Shown: in pieces, positions 31,465 to 39,470 of the stretch
Position numbering within the stretch: position 1 is the stretch's first letter
Layout of the letters: the number at the start of each line of letters is the position of its first letter
Assembly (NCBI RefSeq): GCF_008801605.1
Contig: NZ_VZPJ01000005.1
Location: 124,001-188,000 of the forward strand
From: Pseudomonas brassicacearum subsp. brassicacearum
GTDB taxonomy: Bacteria; Pseudomonadota; Gammaproteobacteria; Pseudomonadales; Pseudomonadaceae
Direction of reading: 5' to 3'
Length of the DNA stretch: 64,000 nucleotides
Notes under the pieces: generated by a model
Told to the model about the DNA's origin: nothing
What the model saw: only the letters and a program-made list of their open reading frames with translations
Database searches by the model: none
Program-made: the position numbers and the translations under genes

Positions 31465-31751
31465 GTGAATCTACAAATCGAAATCGAGCGAATTTTTGGC
31501 TGCAACACGTTCGCCAGACCACTGTTCTATTCCTATCCCGGCGGCTTGCGCTTTGAACTCTCCGAGTCAGCGGAGTGATCGATCAGTTCCTAACCGCACT
31601 CCGCAAAGCAACAAGGATATGTAACGACATCTTCCGTGGCGAAGACGAACCCGTCGTCTGTTTGCGCGCCTACTCTGACGGAAGCCATTTCATCCACAGG
31701 CCAGTGCTTCGCGCGCTGCAATCTGCCAGCATATCAATTCGACAGGGTTAG
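31465..31751 (+). pseudogene. frameshifted, truncated DUF3885-like gene
   Basis: A GTG start with AAGGA upstream opens a 37-residue frame ending ...LFYSYPGGLRFELSESAE-stop at 31578. The next frame, from about 31569, continues VIDQFLTALRKATRICNDIF and on to a stop at 31751. The two pieces join into one sensible N-terminal half resembling DUF3885 proteins. A single-base change breaks the frame and the C-terminal half is missing or unreadable. DUF3885 proteins often occur next to toxin genes. Identification is from memory of the family pattern. Confidence 0.6.
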
Positions 31752-31899
31752 CCGTTCTACAGCCCCCGTAACACTGATTCGAGAAGGCAACTCTCGGCCA
31801 AAAGTAGCCGTTGGGGTGACCAAAATTGGCAGATCCAGGCAGACGCTCTGTACTGAGAACTCAATGCATGGGTAGAACGGACTATGTCGTCATGAAATG

Positions 31900-32304
31900 T
31901 CAGATGGCATCCGCTAAGTAGTAGAGAATGTACCCGGAATACATTAGAGACCCGGCCTCCACTTCTGCTTCGAAGGACTCTTTGATTGCATCCTCATCAG
32001 CAAAACCGTATTCCGACAGCTTGTCGCCGGCAAAACTAGCAAGTCGCCATACGTCAAAGCCAGCGATCTCGCCATGGGCTCCAAAGTCAAAGTCTACTGT
32101 ACCTGTGGGGAGGCTAACCGCACAGCCATAGCCGTGCTTGAAGTAACGAACTCCGCCTTCAAGCTCTCCGCGATGAGGAATGTCAGTTCCCACCCAATCC
32201 CTATTGGTCGGGGGCCGAGGGATACCAGACCGTTGCATCAAATCCACAGCGGCGCCGACGCTTGCTTGATAGTCGCGGATCAAAATGGCGAGTTGGTTAT
32301 TCAT
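31900..32304 (-). CDS. DUF6896-like protein
   Basis: A 134-aa protein on the opposite strand to its neighbours. The core HGYGCAV...VDFDFGAHGEIAGFDVWRL followed by an aromatic C-terminus is the pattern I associate with DUF6896, a group commonly found next to polymorphic toxins and thought to act as immunity proteins. Soluble, no signal peptide. No partner toxin is adjacent. The family assignment is moderate, the function inferred. Confidence 0.6.
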   Translation of the reverse strand: MNNQLAILIRDYQASVGAAVDLMQRSGIPRPPTNRDWVGTDIPHRGELEGGVRYFKHGYGCAVSLPTGTVDFDFGAHGEIAGFDVWRLASFAGDKLSEYGFADEDAIKESFEAEVEAGSLMYSGYILYYLADAI

Positions 32305-32583
32305 ACAGCCTCACTGTTATAGATGAGAAGCACTGAGACCAGAAAGTAGCATTCGAAGCAACTGACAGATAGCTTAAGCAAAAGCGGTCAGTCGTGGCTG
32401 CAATCAGTAAAATACACGATACTCCCAAACGTCTCTAGATGGCCGTCGCGGAATGCAGCATCGGTCAGAAAAAAACACACCGCTCTTACACAGGGTTCCG
32501 GGTAGATCCTCATAGTCGTAGCCGATCTGAGGCTAAGCACGTTACGATACAAATCCAATCTGTTAACAATGCAGGGATAGCAC

Positions 32584-33312
32584 GTGAGCAAGTCAATAGA
32601 GGAAGAGCTGGAGCGACAGAAGCGCTGGGTAGCTAATTATTTTACTGGCAAGGTCGGCGAGTTCGCGTATCGCTTGAATGAAATCGTGATAGCTTGTGAT
32701 GATTCGCTTTCATGTTTCATTGCTGGCCGGGATCACCCGGAGGGAACCGGAAAGATTGTAGTCTACGGCTTTTCAGCACTATCGAACTTGGTCCAAACGC
32801 TGAAAGATTCGATTTCAACGTTCTCGGGCATGAGCGTTACTTGGGGGACAATTAAAACTCTGCGGCATGGTGAGTTCTTTTACCTCAGTCGGAATGCCGC
32901 CACCCACGATGGTAATCCAATCATAAGCTCTTGGGTGGATGGGCGATTTTACGTTCCTCTGGATATAAGAAGACTGGATAGCAATAATCACTTACTGTGT
33001 ATTCCTGTACCGTCTGAAGATGTCAGAACTTTCTGCCTTGAGTTTTCCTGTGATTTTATTGACTTACTGATCCAACAACTATCCACTGTAGAGCGACATG
33101 CTTATTTACTCGGCACATCATATGATTTTTATGAAACATCTAAGACAATGGAATCGAACTTGACTCCATCGTTTGCCAAAGCTTTATTTGAAGAGAATAG
33201 TGAGAAAATTAGAGCGGCCATTGAGACTTGCAGGTCTGCCCCTATAGAAAACTCAATTGAAAAACTAAACACCATCCGGCATTACTGCAATCAGATGCTT
33301 CATATTGCATAA
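32584..33312 (+). CDS. hypothetical protein, 242 aa
   Basis: A soluble, mixed helical protein without recognised motifs. Base composition is clearly more AT-rich than the housekeeping genes, suggesting transfer. The start is GTG with only a weak ribosome binding site (GCAGGGATAG). The 279 bp before it hold no convincing gene. I cannot assign a family. Confidence 0.6.
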   Translation: MSKSIEEELERQKRWVANYFTGKVGEFAYRLNEIVIACDDSLSCFIAGRDHPEGTGKIVVYGFSALSNLVQTLKDSISTFSGMSVTWGTIKTLRHGEFFYLSRNAATHDGNPIISSWVDGRFYVPLDIRRLDSNNHLLCIPVPSEDVRTFCLEFSCDFIDLLIQQLSTVERHAYLLGTSYDFYETSKTMESNLTPSFAKALFEENSEKIRAAIETCRSAPIENSIEKLNTIRHYCNQMLHIA

Positions 33313-33415
33313 AGAGTTTAGAGTCTGGCCTCCAGCAGTAGATAGCTACCTGTCGAACGCCAAATTGTGAGTTAACGATCTGAATACAAACTCCTTAGGT
33401 GGAGTTTAGCCTTTA

Positions 33416-34000
33416 TCAGGTATTCCTCTTCACTTCACATTTATATCCACCTAAAGACCGAACATTTCTCCAGTCTTTCCAATTAGCAATGAACCAGTCA
33501 TGGTGCAAGCTTCCATCCTTCGCAAAAAGATCCTTGCCACGTGCTATTGGGAAGTAAAAAACGTGTCTTTTATTCGAGATGGACTGCATAGTGACTTTTA
33601 ATTTCGCCTGTCGTCCGTAGGATTTTTCAAAATAGGCGTTCAGGTCATCCACATATGTCAGTTGCGCAATAGTGAAAGGTACACCCGCCGTTTCGTGTAC
33701 AAATACGTCGGACATTTTTTCGTCCGTTAGGTAAGACGAAACGCCCCGCAATTCTATATTCGTACCAACGGTGAGCCACTGGGTCGCTCCAGGGGCGACG
33801 GTGATTGGATTATTTTCGTTTCGATCAGGGCCGAGTGTGCACCCGCCCTTGCCGCCACTTTTCGCGACGACCATAGTTCGACCGTTCTGCACGGATAAGG
33901 ATGCAGCAATCAGGACAAAGGGGACGGATTTATTTAAAAAGTCCCGCCACGCCCCCCCTGGTTTAACAGCCAAAAAATTTATTACTTGCGACGTAGACAA
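33416..34000 (-). CDS. hypothetical protein, 194 aa
   Basis: The frame starts at TTG (34000), directly after GAAGG, so the true start may be a later codon. It has a moderately hydrophobic stretch (VPFVLIAASLSV) and then a beta-rich domain with a Gly-rich loop. No family recognised. It lies 26 bp after the membrane gene at 34027-34470 in the same direction; the two may form a small operon. Confidence 0.5.
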   Translation of the reverse strand: MSTSQVINFLAVKPGGAWRDFLNKSVPFVLIAASLSVQNGRTMVVAKSGGKGGCTLGPDRNENNPITVAPGATQWLTVGTNIELRGVSSYLTDEKMSDVFVHETAGVPFTIAQLTYVDDLNAYFEKSYGRQAKLKVTMQSISNKRHVFYFPIARGKDLFAKDGSLHHDWFIANWKDWRNVRSLGGYKCEVKRNT

Positions 34001-34026
34001 CCTTCAAACCGACGCAATTTTTCGTC

Positions 34027-34470
34027 TTAGGAGTTTGATGGCGGCTGAATGTAAATCACCTGTTTATCTCGACCAACCAACAAACCGACGATGAGAAAAA
34101 TCACCCCCAAGAAGAAGCCAACAAACCCTAAGAAGCCACTCACCAAGGTGCCGCCAATTGCAGCTCCTGCGGTTTCTGCGCCTGAATGAGCACCGCTAAT
34201 ATTCGTTGCGATATGGCTACCGGTAAAAACAATACCAGCCAACGGAAGCATGAACGCAGCAATGCCTGAGGTGACCAAAAGTCGACGCCATGCCTTGCCA
34301 GCAGAGGGAGCGGAGACAGCTATTGCTAATGCAATAATCCATATTACGAAAAAAACAATCGCGCCAGTCCCTCCGGCGGCCCTCGGAGATGCCGCCCCGG
34401 CGATAGCTACAACTGTCGAAACAAGAATGGCTAATATCAATCCCGCGACCAACCCTGCAAGAATCTTCAT
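34027..34470 (-). CDS. hypothetical four-helix membrane protein, 147 aa
   Basis: Four hydrophobic segments are visible: residues ~3-25, ~37-53, ~64-86 and ~108-132, with a short polar C-terminal tail (GRDKQVIYIQPPSNS). It could be a membrane-resident immunity or stress protein; no motif decides. Start ATG preceded by GGGAGTTCAGG. Confidence 0.6.
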   Translation of the reverse strand: MKILAGLVAGLILAILVSTVVAIAGAASPRAAGGTGAIVFFVIWIIALAIAVSAPSAGKAWRRLLVTSGIAAFMLPLAGIVFTGSHIATNISGAHSGAETAGAAIGGTLVSGFLGFVGFFLGVIFLIVGLLVGRDKQVIYIQPPSNS

Positions 34471-34647
34471 CCTGAACTCCCGTTTGCACCGCGCCGTATA
34501 TGCTCACTCAGGTATAGCAGCAAAAAGCCACTGCTGCCCTGCGAAAATTTGTCGCACCTCAGCTAGCAGAAGAAAATCTCGCACGGATGAAGAATGGTAA
34601 CCTTTGGGGCCTCGGGCCTGCTGGAGCGCTCGGCCTCCCTCGGGTAC

Positions 34648-34678
34648 AAAAAAGGCCTTGCTGGGCAAGACCTTTTTT
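34648..34678 (-). terminator. bidirectional terminator after DUF6124-like gene
   Basis: GGCCTTGC/GCAAGACC hairpin (34654-34672) with six A before and six T after, so it can stop transcription from either side. It is 31 bp past the stop of the gene at 34709. Confidence 0.8.
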
Positions 34679-34708
34679 CAAATCCAAGCAGCACGTAGCT
34701 CTGTTGCC

Positions 34709-35068
34709 CTACCTCACCTCAACAATATCCAAAGCCCGGTTCGCCAACAGCTCACTCACCTCAATCACCTGCAAAATCCCCATCGCAACACGCCGTCGCG
34801 AACCATCCAGATCAAACGCCAAATCACTGATCATGGCATTCGCCGAAGCCAGGTTCTCACTGAGATTCGCAAGCAAACACTCAGAATCAACCCCCGGATC
34901 AATCCGAAAAATGGAGTCTGGCTTGTCAGACGTCTCGCCCATAGGCTTGGATTTCAGGTAGTAATCCAACGCGCGAGTGGCAGCGTCGTCGAGCTTCTTG
35001 TTGCGGGCAGACTGGGCACGAGATGTGGGTTCGTCTGTAACTGGAGGATTCGGTGTAATTTTGACCAT
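34709..35068 (-). CDS. DUF6124/DUF3077-like protein
   Basis: This 119-aa protein starts MVKITPNPPVTDE, has ALDYYLKS, then FRIDPGVDSECLLANLSENLASANAMISDLA and a helical end. I recognise this as a Pseudomonas-restricted family, often present in many copies per genome, with no known function. The upstream sequence (35069-35290) is structured. Start ATG with AGGAGC-like AGAGAGCTAAGGCC upstream. Confidence 0.7.
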   Translation of the reverse strand: MVKITPNPPVTDEPTSRAQSARNKKLDDAATRALDYYLKSKPMGETSDKPDSIFRIDPGVDSECLLANLSENLASANAMISDLAFDLDGSRRRVAMGILQVIEVSELLANRALDIVEVR

Positions 35069-35099
35069 GGCCTTAGCTCTCTTTGGTTGAGGCTACTTC

Positions 35100-35280
35100 C
35101 CGTTCGCGACTAAACGATTGGGAGGCAGCTGTACGCAGGTTAGTCGACCGACGAGCTAAGAAATCGGCGCGCCCGGAGGCGCCCTGCGCACAGCCACCAT
35201 CGAGTGCAGGGATGGGGATACCTGACTGATGGACGCTTGAGCGACTTAGCAACGACGGGCGACTAAACCCGATCACTGAT
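35100..35280 (-). promoter_or_regulatory. structured upstream block of the DUF6124-like gene
   Basis: Within the 492-bp gap 35069-35560 the first ~200 bp have repeated and inverted CGACTAA motifs: GCGACTAAAC at about 35106 and 35259, GGTTAGTCGAC near 35138, and CGACTTAG near 35234. A GCGCC-CGGA-GGCGC hairpin lies at 35169-35182. No convincing frame covers it. It looks like a folded 5' leader or small RNA transcribed toward the minus-strand gene. The rest, 35290-35560, shows nothing I can name besides the bacteriocin upstream region. Confidence 0.4.
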
Positions 35281-35560
35281 GAGCAGTGACAGGTCTCAAA
35301 CTACCGACGCAATCCAAGGCGAACAAGCCGGCGGATTCTGGCGTAGTTGTAGGCAAAGGCGCAAGGCGACGTCGGCTCGCGAGTTGCGGTTGCCCAATGA
35401 CTGACAGCCCCATCTGACACTTCAAATTGTTCCGGCCTCTCATATCCAGCCCTACCTGTTTTGAGGAAACCGGAACGACCACTTCAAGAAACCTCCTACA
35501 TCGCGCCCCTATCTTCCCGCGTTAGCGTCTGTGCTGCATTTAGCGGACGAGATTCACTAC

Positions 35561-36784
35561 GTGGCGACACGCAAAAAAGATATCCCCCAGGTCCGAAACC
35601 CGCCCGGCGGCGACGGGCATCACGTCACCTATCGGGACATGACCGCCAGCGAACTGGCCGAGCGCGAAGCCCGGCAGTTGGCTTACGAAGCCATGCTTGC
35701 CCGGCAGGCAGCCTATGAACGAGAGCGCTGGGCCACGGTGGATAAAAAGCCCGTATTCAGCGTGACCGGAAGCGTGTTTGCCAAGAGCTGCAAGCTCCCC
35801 GACGGCATCATCGATTACAGCAACCCCAGCGGCTACGTCCCGGCCGATCTGGTCAAGCAGTACGGCGAACTCATGTGGCTCGGCGGTCGCGGCGCCGATC
35901 CATCCGGCACGATCCCCCTCAAGCGGATCGGCGCCGGCACGGTTCCCGTTACCTTGGGCCGGCTCGCGCTGGGCGGTTCGGCAACCTCCTCGGCTGCAGT
36001 TGCTGGCAGCACCGTTGGCGCAGCCCTGCTAACAGGCATCGTCGCCCTGCTCTGGCCGTCCAATCTGGGCGACAGCGCGCTTTACAGCGAAGACCAGCTA
36101 CGCGACCTCAAGCAGGCCCGCAGCCGCATGCGCCTGAGCGTCGAGCAGCAGGCCGACGGCAGTCTCAAGGGGTATGGCTTCTATACCGGCCAGCATCCCG
36201 ATTGGGAAATGGTTGATGTTGTTCAGTTCACGTCGCGAGCCGATCAGTTCATCGCCGACCTGGGAGATGGCATTGAACTGATCTGGACGCCGGCTACCAA
36301 TCCGGCTGACACCCTCGGCATTCCTGCCCTGGAAGCTGCACCCCAGGCACCGCCTATTTGGATCTACCCGCCGACGCCGATGGCCGACAGCATCATCGTC
36401 GACCCGATCTACCCGCCGGAGTACAGGGATTTCATTCTGGTGTTTCCGGCGGATTCGGGAGTTCGGCCGGTTTATGTTGTGGTCTCTGTCAGGCGAAGCG
36501 GTAACGCCGACCATGACTACTATCCAGCACCAGAAACCGAAGAAATTACCGGTTTTTCAAATCTCAAAGAGGTAAAAAAGAAAACACCAAAACAAGGAGG
36601 GGCTGGACTCAGAGAACGTTGGGTTGGTCCTAAAGGAAGGACCATTTACGAATGGGACTCCCAACATGGCGAGCTAGAGGTATATCGCGCAAGCGACGGA
36701 AGTCATTTAGGCGCGTTCGATCATCGGACGGGAGTGCAAGTAGGTAAAGCTAGAAAAAACCGCAACATCAAAAAATATTTGTGA
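35561..36784 (+). CDS. pyocin-S-domain bacteriocin with colicin E3-type 16S rRNase domain
   Basis: A 407-aa killer protein. Residues ~1-70 are a charged, Arg/Glu/Ala-rich region (MATRKKDIPQV start, GTG codon). Residues ~75-300 are the S-type pyocin translocation domain (SVTGSVFAKSCKLPDGIIDY, ELMWLGGRGADPSG). Residues ~315-407 are a colicin E3-type ribosome-inactivating RNase. The catalytic set Asp/His/Glu lies in EWDSQHGELE, and the C-terminal Arg in KNRNIKKYL matches E3 Arg545. E3 toxins cut 16S rRNA at A1493. No typical N-terminal receptor-binding domain is present, so the protein is short for an S-type pyocin. An immunity gene follows 7 bp later. Confidence 0.9.
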   Translation: MATRKKDIPQVRNPPGGDGHHVTYRDMTASELAEREARQLAYEAMLARQAAYERERWATVDKKPVFSVTGSVFAKSCKLPDGIIDYSNPSGYVPADLVKQYGELMWLGGRGADPSGTIPLKRIGAGTVPVTLGRLALGGSATSSAAVAGSTVGAALLTGIVALLWPSNLGDSALYSEDQLRDLKQARSRMRLSVEQQADGSLKGYGFYTGQHPDWEMVDVVQFTSRADQFIADLGDGIELIWTPATNPADTLGIPALEAAPQAPPIWIYPPTPMADSIIVDPIYPPEYRDFILVFPADSGVRPVYVVVSVRRSGNADHDYYPAPETEEITGFSNLKEVKKKTPKQGGAGLRERWVGPKGRTIYEWDSQHGELEVYRASDGSHLGAFDHRTGVQVGKARKNRNIKKYL

Positions 36785-36791
36785 GGATTCG

Positions 36792-37046
36792 ATGGGCTTA
36801 AAAATAAGATTGGATTGGTACGACAAAAAAACCGAATTGGGCGAAGGCAAAGAATATTCGAACGACTTGGGGGATGATTTGTCAGTAATCACCGCGCTGG
36901 ATCTGGAAAGCGAACCCGAAATATATGACGGGGGCTTTGATGTACGCGCCGAATGGATACCTATCATTCAGCCCTTCTTTGAGCATTCAATCGCCCCAGA
37001 AAAATTCGATTATCAAATTGCATTTCGGTACCGAGCTAATTGGTAA
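36792..37046 (+). CDS. colicin E3-type immunity protein, copy 1
   Basis: An 84-aa acidic protein matching the cloacin/ImmE3 family: MGLKIRLDWYDKKTE start, LGDDLSV, then GGFDVRAEWIPIIQPFFEHSI and a final FRYRANW. In the family this protein binds the RNase domain tightly, next to the active site. It lies 7 bp after the toxin stop, so it is the cognate partner by position. Ribosome binding site GTGAGGATTCG. Confidence 0.9.
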   Translation: MGLKIRLDWYDKKTELGEGKEYSNDLGDDLSVITALDLESEPEIYDGGFDVRAEWIPIIQPFFEHSIAPEKFDYQIAFRYRANW

Positions 37047-37170
37047 AAAACAACTAGCCACCTCCCATCAAAACGTTTGTACGTAGCGGCGACGTAAAGC
37101 GTTGAAAATGGGAGGATCCTAAAGGCAGGTTTATGAATGAACTCACGACACGGCACTATAGGATAACCCC

Positions 37171-37395
37171 ATGAAACATAAAATAATGGGCGCGATAGAC
37201 GGTGACGACTTCGCTTCATACGAAAAAACTCTCTGCATTGACACTCAGGCTCTAGCAAAGATAATGAATTGGAACAAAGAAGAAAGTTATTTTTACGACT
37301 ACGCACTGAACACATCTCAAATTGAAGCACTGGAAGATTCGTGCTCAATAGAGTTACCACGAAACCTGTTGCTTTTTTTAACCAGCAGCAACTAA
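37171..37395 (+). CDS. small orphan protein (shares pattern with 37427 gene)
   Basis: A 74-aa acidic protein. The C-terminal half, from ALAKI through SQIEALEDSCSIELPRNLLLFL, aligns with the corresponding part of the product of 37427-37705, so the two look like distant relatives. The pattern may correspond to DUF7683, but that is uncertain. Placed between two ImmE3-like genes, it is likely another immunity-type cassette. Confidence 0.6.
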   Translation: MKHKIMGAIDGDDFASYEKTLCIDTQALAKIMNWNKEESYFYDYALNTSQIEALEDSCSIELPRNLLLFLTSSN

Positions 37396-37426
37396 TTCAC
37401 TAAAAAGCATCAAAAAGAGGGATACC

Positions 37427-37705
37427 ATGCGTTACTTCTCAATAACAGGCTTCTATCCAGACGACAAGAAAGACGATTCACTGCAATTTGAGATTTGCAT
37501 AAAAAACGCCGAGCAAAACGAAGCGCTAGCCCAGATAACTGAAGCAAAACCATTCAACGCTGTTGAACCAGGAGAGCTGGAGATAACGGAAGAGCAACTC
37601 AAAAAAATAGAGAAAACACTCGACATGAAATTCCCTGCCGGCCTGGAATATTTCATCGGGACTAGCGCCGACACCCCCTCAACCAAAACCAGATCAAAAA
37701 GCTGA
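37427..37705 (+). CDS. small orphan protein (DUF7683-like?)
   Basis: A 92-aa protein with an N-terminal strand MRYFSITGFYPDD and a C-terminal LEITEEQLKKIEKTLDMKFP followed by GLEYFIGTS. It shares its C-terminal pattern with the gene just upstream. AGAGGGATACC gives a good ribosome binding site. It ends 9 bp before the second ImmE3-like gene, suggesting cotranscription. Function unknown. Confidence 0.65.
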   Translation: MRYFSITGFYPDDKKDDSLQFEICIKNAEQNEALAQITEAKPFNAVEPGELEITEEQLKKIEKTLDMKFPAGLEYFIGTSADTPSTKTRSKS

Positions 37706-37714
37706 ACGAGCCAA

Positions 37715-37969
37715 ATGGGACTCAAACTCAGACTTGAATGGTTTAGCAAGCAAACCGAATCCTACGAAGGAGAAGGATATTCAAAAGACTTGGGCGAGGA
37801 CGGCACTGTCATTGAAGCCTTAGGGATTCCAATCGAAAACAACATAAATAACGGAGGCTTTAATGTCCCACAAGAATGGATAAAAATTCTCCAACCTTAT
37901 TTTCAGCATTCAATTGATTGGCCCACCTACGTCTATCAGGTCTCCTTCGATTATCGAGACAGCTGGTAG
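37715..37969 (+). CDS. colicin E3-type immunity protein, copy 2
   Basis: An 84-aa ImmE3 homologue, closer to the colicin ImmE3 sequence than copy 1: YSKDLGEDGTVIEALG, NNGGFNVPQEWIKILQPYFQHSI and final SFDYRDSW. It differs from copy 1 at many positions, so it is not a fresh duplication. It may protect against a related E3-type bacteriocin with a different surface. No toxin gene precedes it directly. Confidence 0.9.
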   Translation: MGLKLRLEWFSKQTESYEGEGYSKDLGEDGTVIEALGIPIENNINNGGFNVPQEWIKILQPYFQHSIDWPTYVYQVSFDYRDSW

Positions 37970-38006
37970 CCACGGAGTGAGTGGTCAATCAAAGAGAAAT
38001 ACAGAC

Positions 38007-38240
38007 TCACGCCACATACCGTGCCCGGCTAAAAAACAGTGCCGCACCGATAGCAATAGCACTGGTTGAAGCGATACCCACATCAAAGCCCGAGATGAAG
38101 GATGGCAGCGCAAAAATACTCGCAAATCCCAGCGCAAGCAGGGTTATGCCGAGCCATTTCCTGAGGTCGTAGGATTTCATATAGAAGAACAGCAGCAGGA
38201 ACACCGCGTATGCCAAGGCGTACAGGCCATATTCGCTCAT
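38007..38240 (-). CDS. small membrane protein, 77 aa
   Basis: Three hydrophobic segments fill the protein (about 4-20, 29-45, 50-70) with a short basic tail (FFSRARYVA). No family recognised. It begins 4 bp after the stop of the gene at 38245, so the two are probably cotranscribed. Confidence 0.6.
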   Translation of the reverse strand: MSEYGLYALAYAVFLLLFFYMKSYDLRKWLGITLLALGFASIFALPSFISGFDVGIASTSAIAIGAALFFSRARYVA

Positions 38241-38244
38241 AGTC

Positions 38245-38736
38245 CTAACCTCCTTGAGCCTTGATGATCATGGAGGATCCGGAGCGTTGCGGACCTATGC
38301 CACCGCTAACTTGTGCATCCAGGCTAACGATGACATCACCGGCGTGATAGGTCGGCAACTTGCCCAGTGTGAACTCGCGGACCGCCCATCCCACAGGAAG
38401 GGCTGCGCCGGGCATTAATTTGCCGGCCGCCGTGGCGAAAACGCCAGTGGTTAGGTTGGCGATACTCATTCGTTGGGCGTTGAGTAAATCACCTTGTTGC
38501 CGGGTCAGGGGTTTTGAAATCCCGATCATCATTTGGCAGGGTAAATCCTTGGCGAGCATTTTGTCGTAGAGCTCCACCACCTGGTTGCTCACTTCATAGT
38601 GGGCGGATTTCGCTTCGCCAAAGTGCAGTGTTCTGAGGCTACCCCGTTCATCGGCTGACAGGGTGAAGCGCGATACGCTGAAGATAATTCCATGGTTGCC
38701 AGAAAATTGGCCTGTTTCAAACTTCAATGCTCGCAT
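38245..38736 (-). CDS. hypothetical protein, ~163 aa
   Basis: A beta-rich soluble protein with a central helical segment (AGKLMPGAALPVGWAVREFTLG). The start is uncertain. The ATG at 38736 (MRALKFETGQF) has its AAGG directly adjacent, while a TTG three codons later, giving (M)KFETGQFSG, has that AAGG at correct spacing. No family recognised. It forms a unit with the small membrane protein downstream. Confidence 0.55.
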   Translation of the reverse strand: MRALKFETGQFSGNHGIIFSVSRFTLSADERGSLRTLHFGEAKSAHYEVSNQVVELYDKMLAKDLPCQMMIGISKPLTRQQGDLLNAQRMSIANLTTGVFATAAGKLMPGAALPVGWAVREFTLGKLPTYHAGDVIVSLDAQVSGGIGPQRSGSSMIIKAQGG

Positions 38737-38799
38737 CCTTATCGAGTCTATGAAGGCGGGATTCTGTCTTAGCCGGTGCGCTTTTCGCAAATGGTAAAG

Positions 38800-39402
38800 C
38801 TACGGCTCGGATTGCCCTGCTACCTGACGATCCGCAGTCACGATAAAGGGCCTGCCCTCAAGATCCATTTGCTCCAGGACCATCCTGTTCTTATCCACCT
38901 CCTTGATGCGCGCCTGCCCCGATCCCCCTTCGGGGTAGATATCACTGAGGTTGGGCATGCTGGGGCCGATAAATTGCGCCACTGTCAAAGGCGAAATATC
39001 TTGGCCGTCAACCGAGTAGGTCTTGGGTAACGTCTTCATCTGCTGCAGCGTGAACGACAGGTTTTCGCTGTCTGCGCTCCAGGTGCCGGCGCCATTGGCG
39101 CTGTATTCGAGCCTGAACGGCTTCGAAGGCTCTGTCCCAACCAGCGCGACGACGCCGCTGACGTTGTAATGATTGTTGGCGAAGTATTCGATGGTGCCCT
39201 TGAACTCGAACTTCATGCCGTCGCCGTTGGGATAGCTGAACGCTTCGGTCCAACGACCAATGAAGTGGCTTTTGTAGTAGTCGGCCCTCATTTCGGCCAA
39301 CCAGGATGAAATGCTGGGGAACCCGGCCAACAAGCCAACAATCGCCACGATCGCGGCCCAGCTTTTTAGCGAGTACTGCTTGAGTGTCGAGACAGCGGTC
39401 AT
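38800..39402 (-). CDS. hypothetical membrane-anchored protein, 200 aa
   Basis: The ATG at 39402 has an ideal AAGGAG six bases upstream, so I reject the longer frame starting at 39633. One membrane helix (about 17-36, SWAAIVAIVGLLAGFPSI) anchors a beta-rich domain starting HFIGRWTEAFSY. Unknown family. A second gene (54353-55057) has the same plan of single anchor plus beta domain, ending with a similar 'LSDIYPEG' / 'VSDIYPQG' motif. The two may be distantly related. Confidence 0.6.
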   Translation of the reverse strand: MTAVSTLKQYSLKSWAAIVAIVGLLAGFPSISSWLAEMRADYYKSHFIGRWTEAFSYPNGDGMKFEFKGTIEYFANNHYNVSGVVALVGTEPSKPFRLEYSANGAGTWSADSENLSFTLQQMKTLPKTYSVDGQDISPLTVAQFIGPSMPNLSDIYPEGGSGQARIKEVDKNRMVLEQMDLEGRPFIVTADRQVAGQSEP

Positions 39403-39470
39403 CCATAACTCCTTATCCATGAGGAGGCGCGCAGCACTCCGGTTTGCCTGAGCGGTTGTTGCCAGACCGC

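Noticed and set aside
32388..32513. Short minus-strand frame starting MRIYPEPCVRAV
   Set aside because: Only 41 codons with no ribosome binding site; might be a gene fragment but cannot be supported.
34635..34644. Exact attachment-site duplication of tRNA-Leu
   Set aside because: Only 10 bp are identical and no integrase is present, so it is kept as a speculative remnant rather than called an att site.
35400..35560. PrtN-type P-box before the bacteriocin
   Set aside because: An ATTG word is present (ATTGTTCCGG) but the rest of the motif and repeats are missing.
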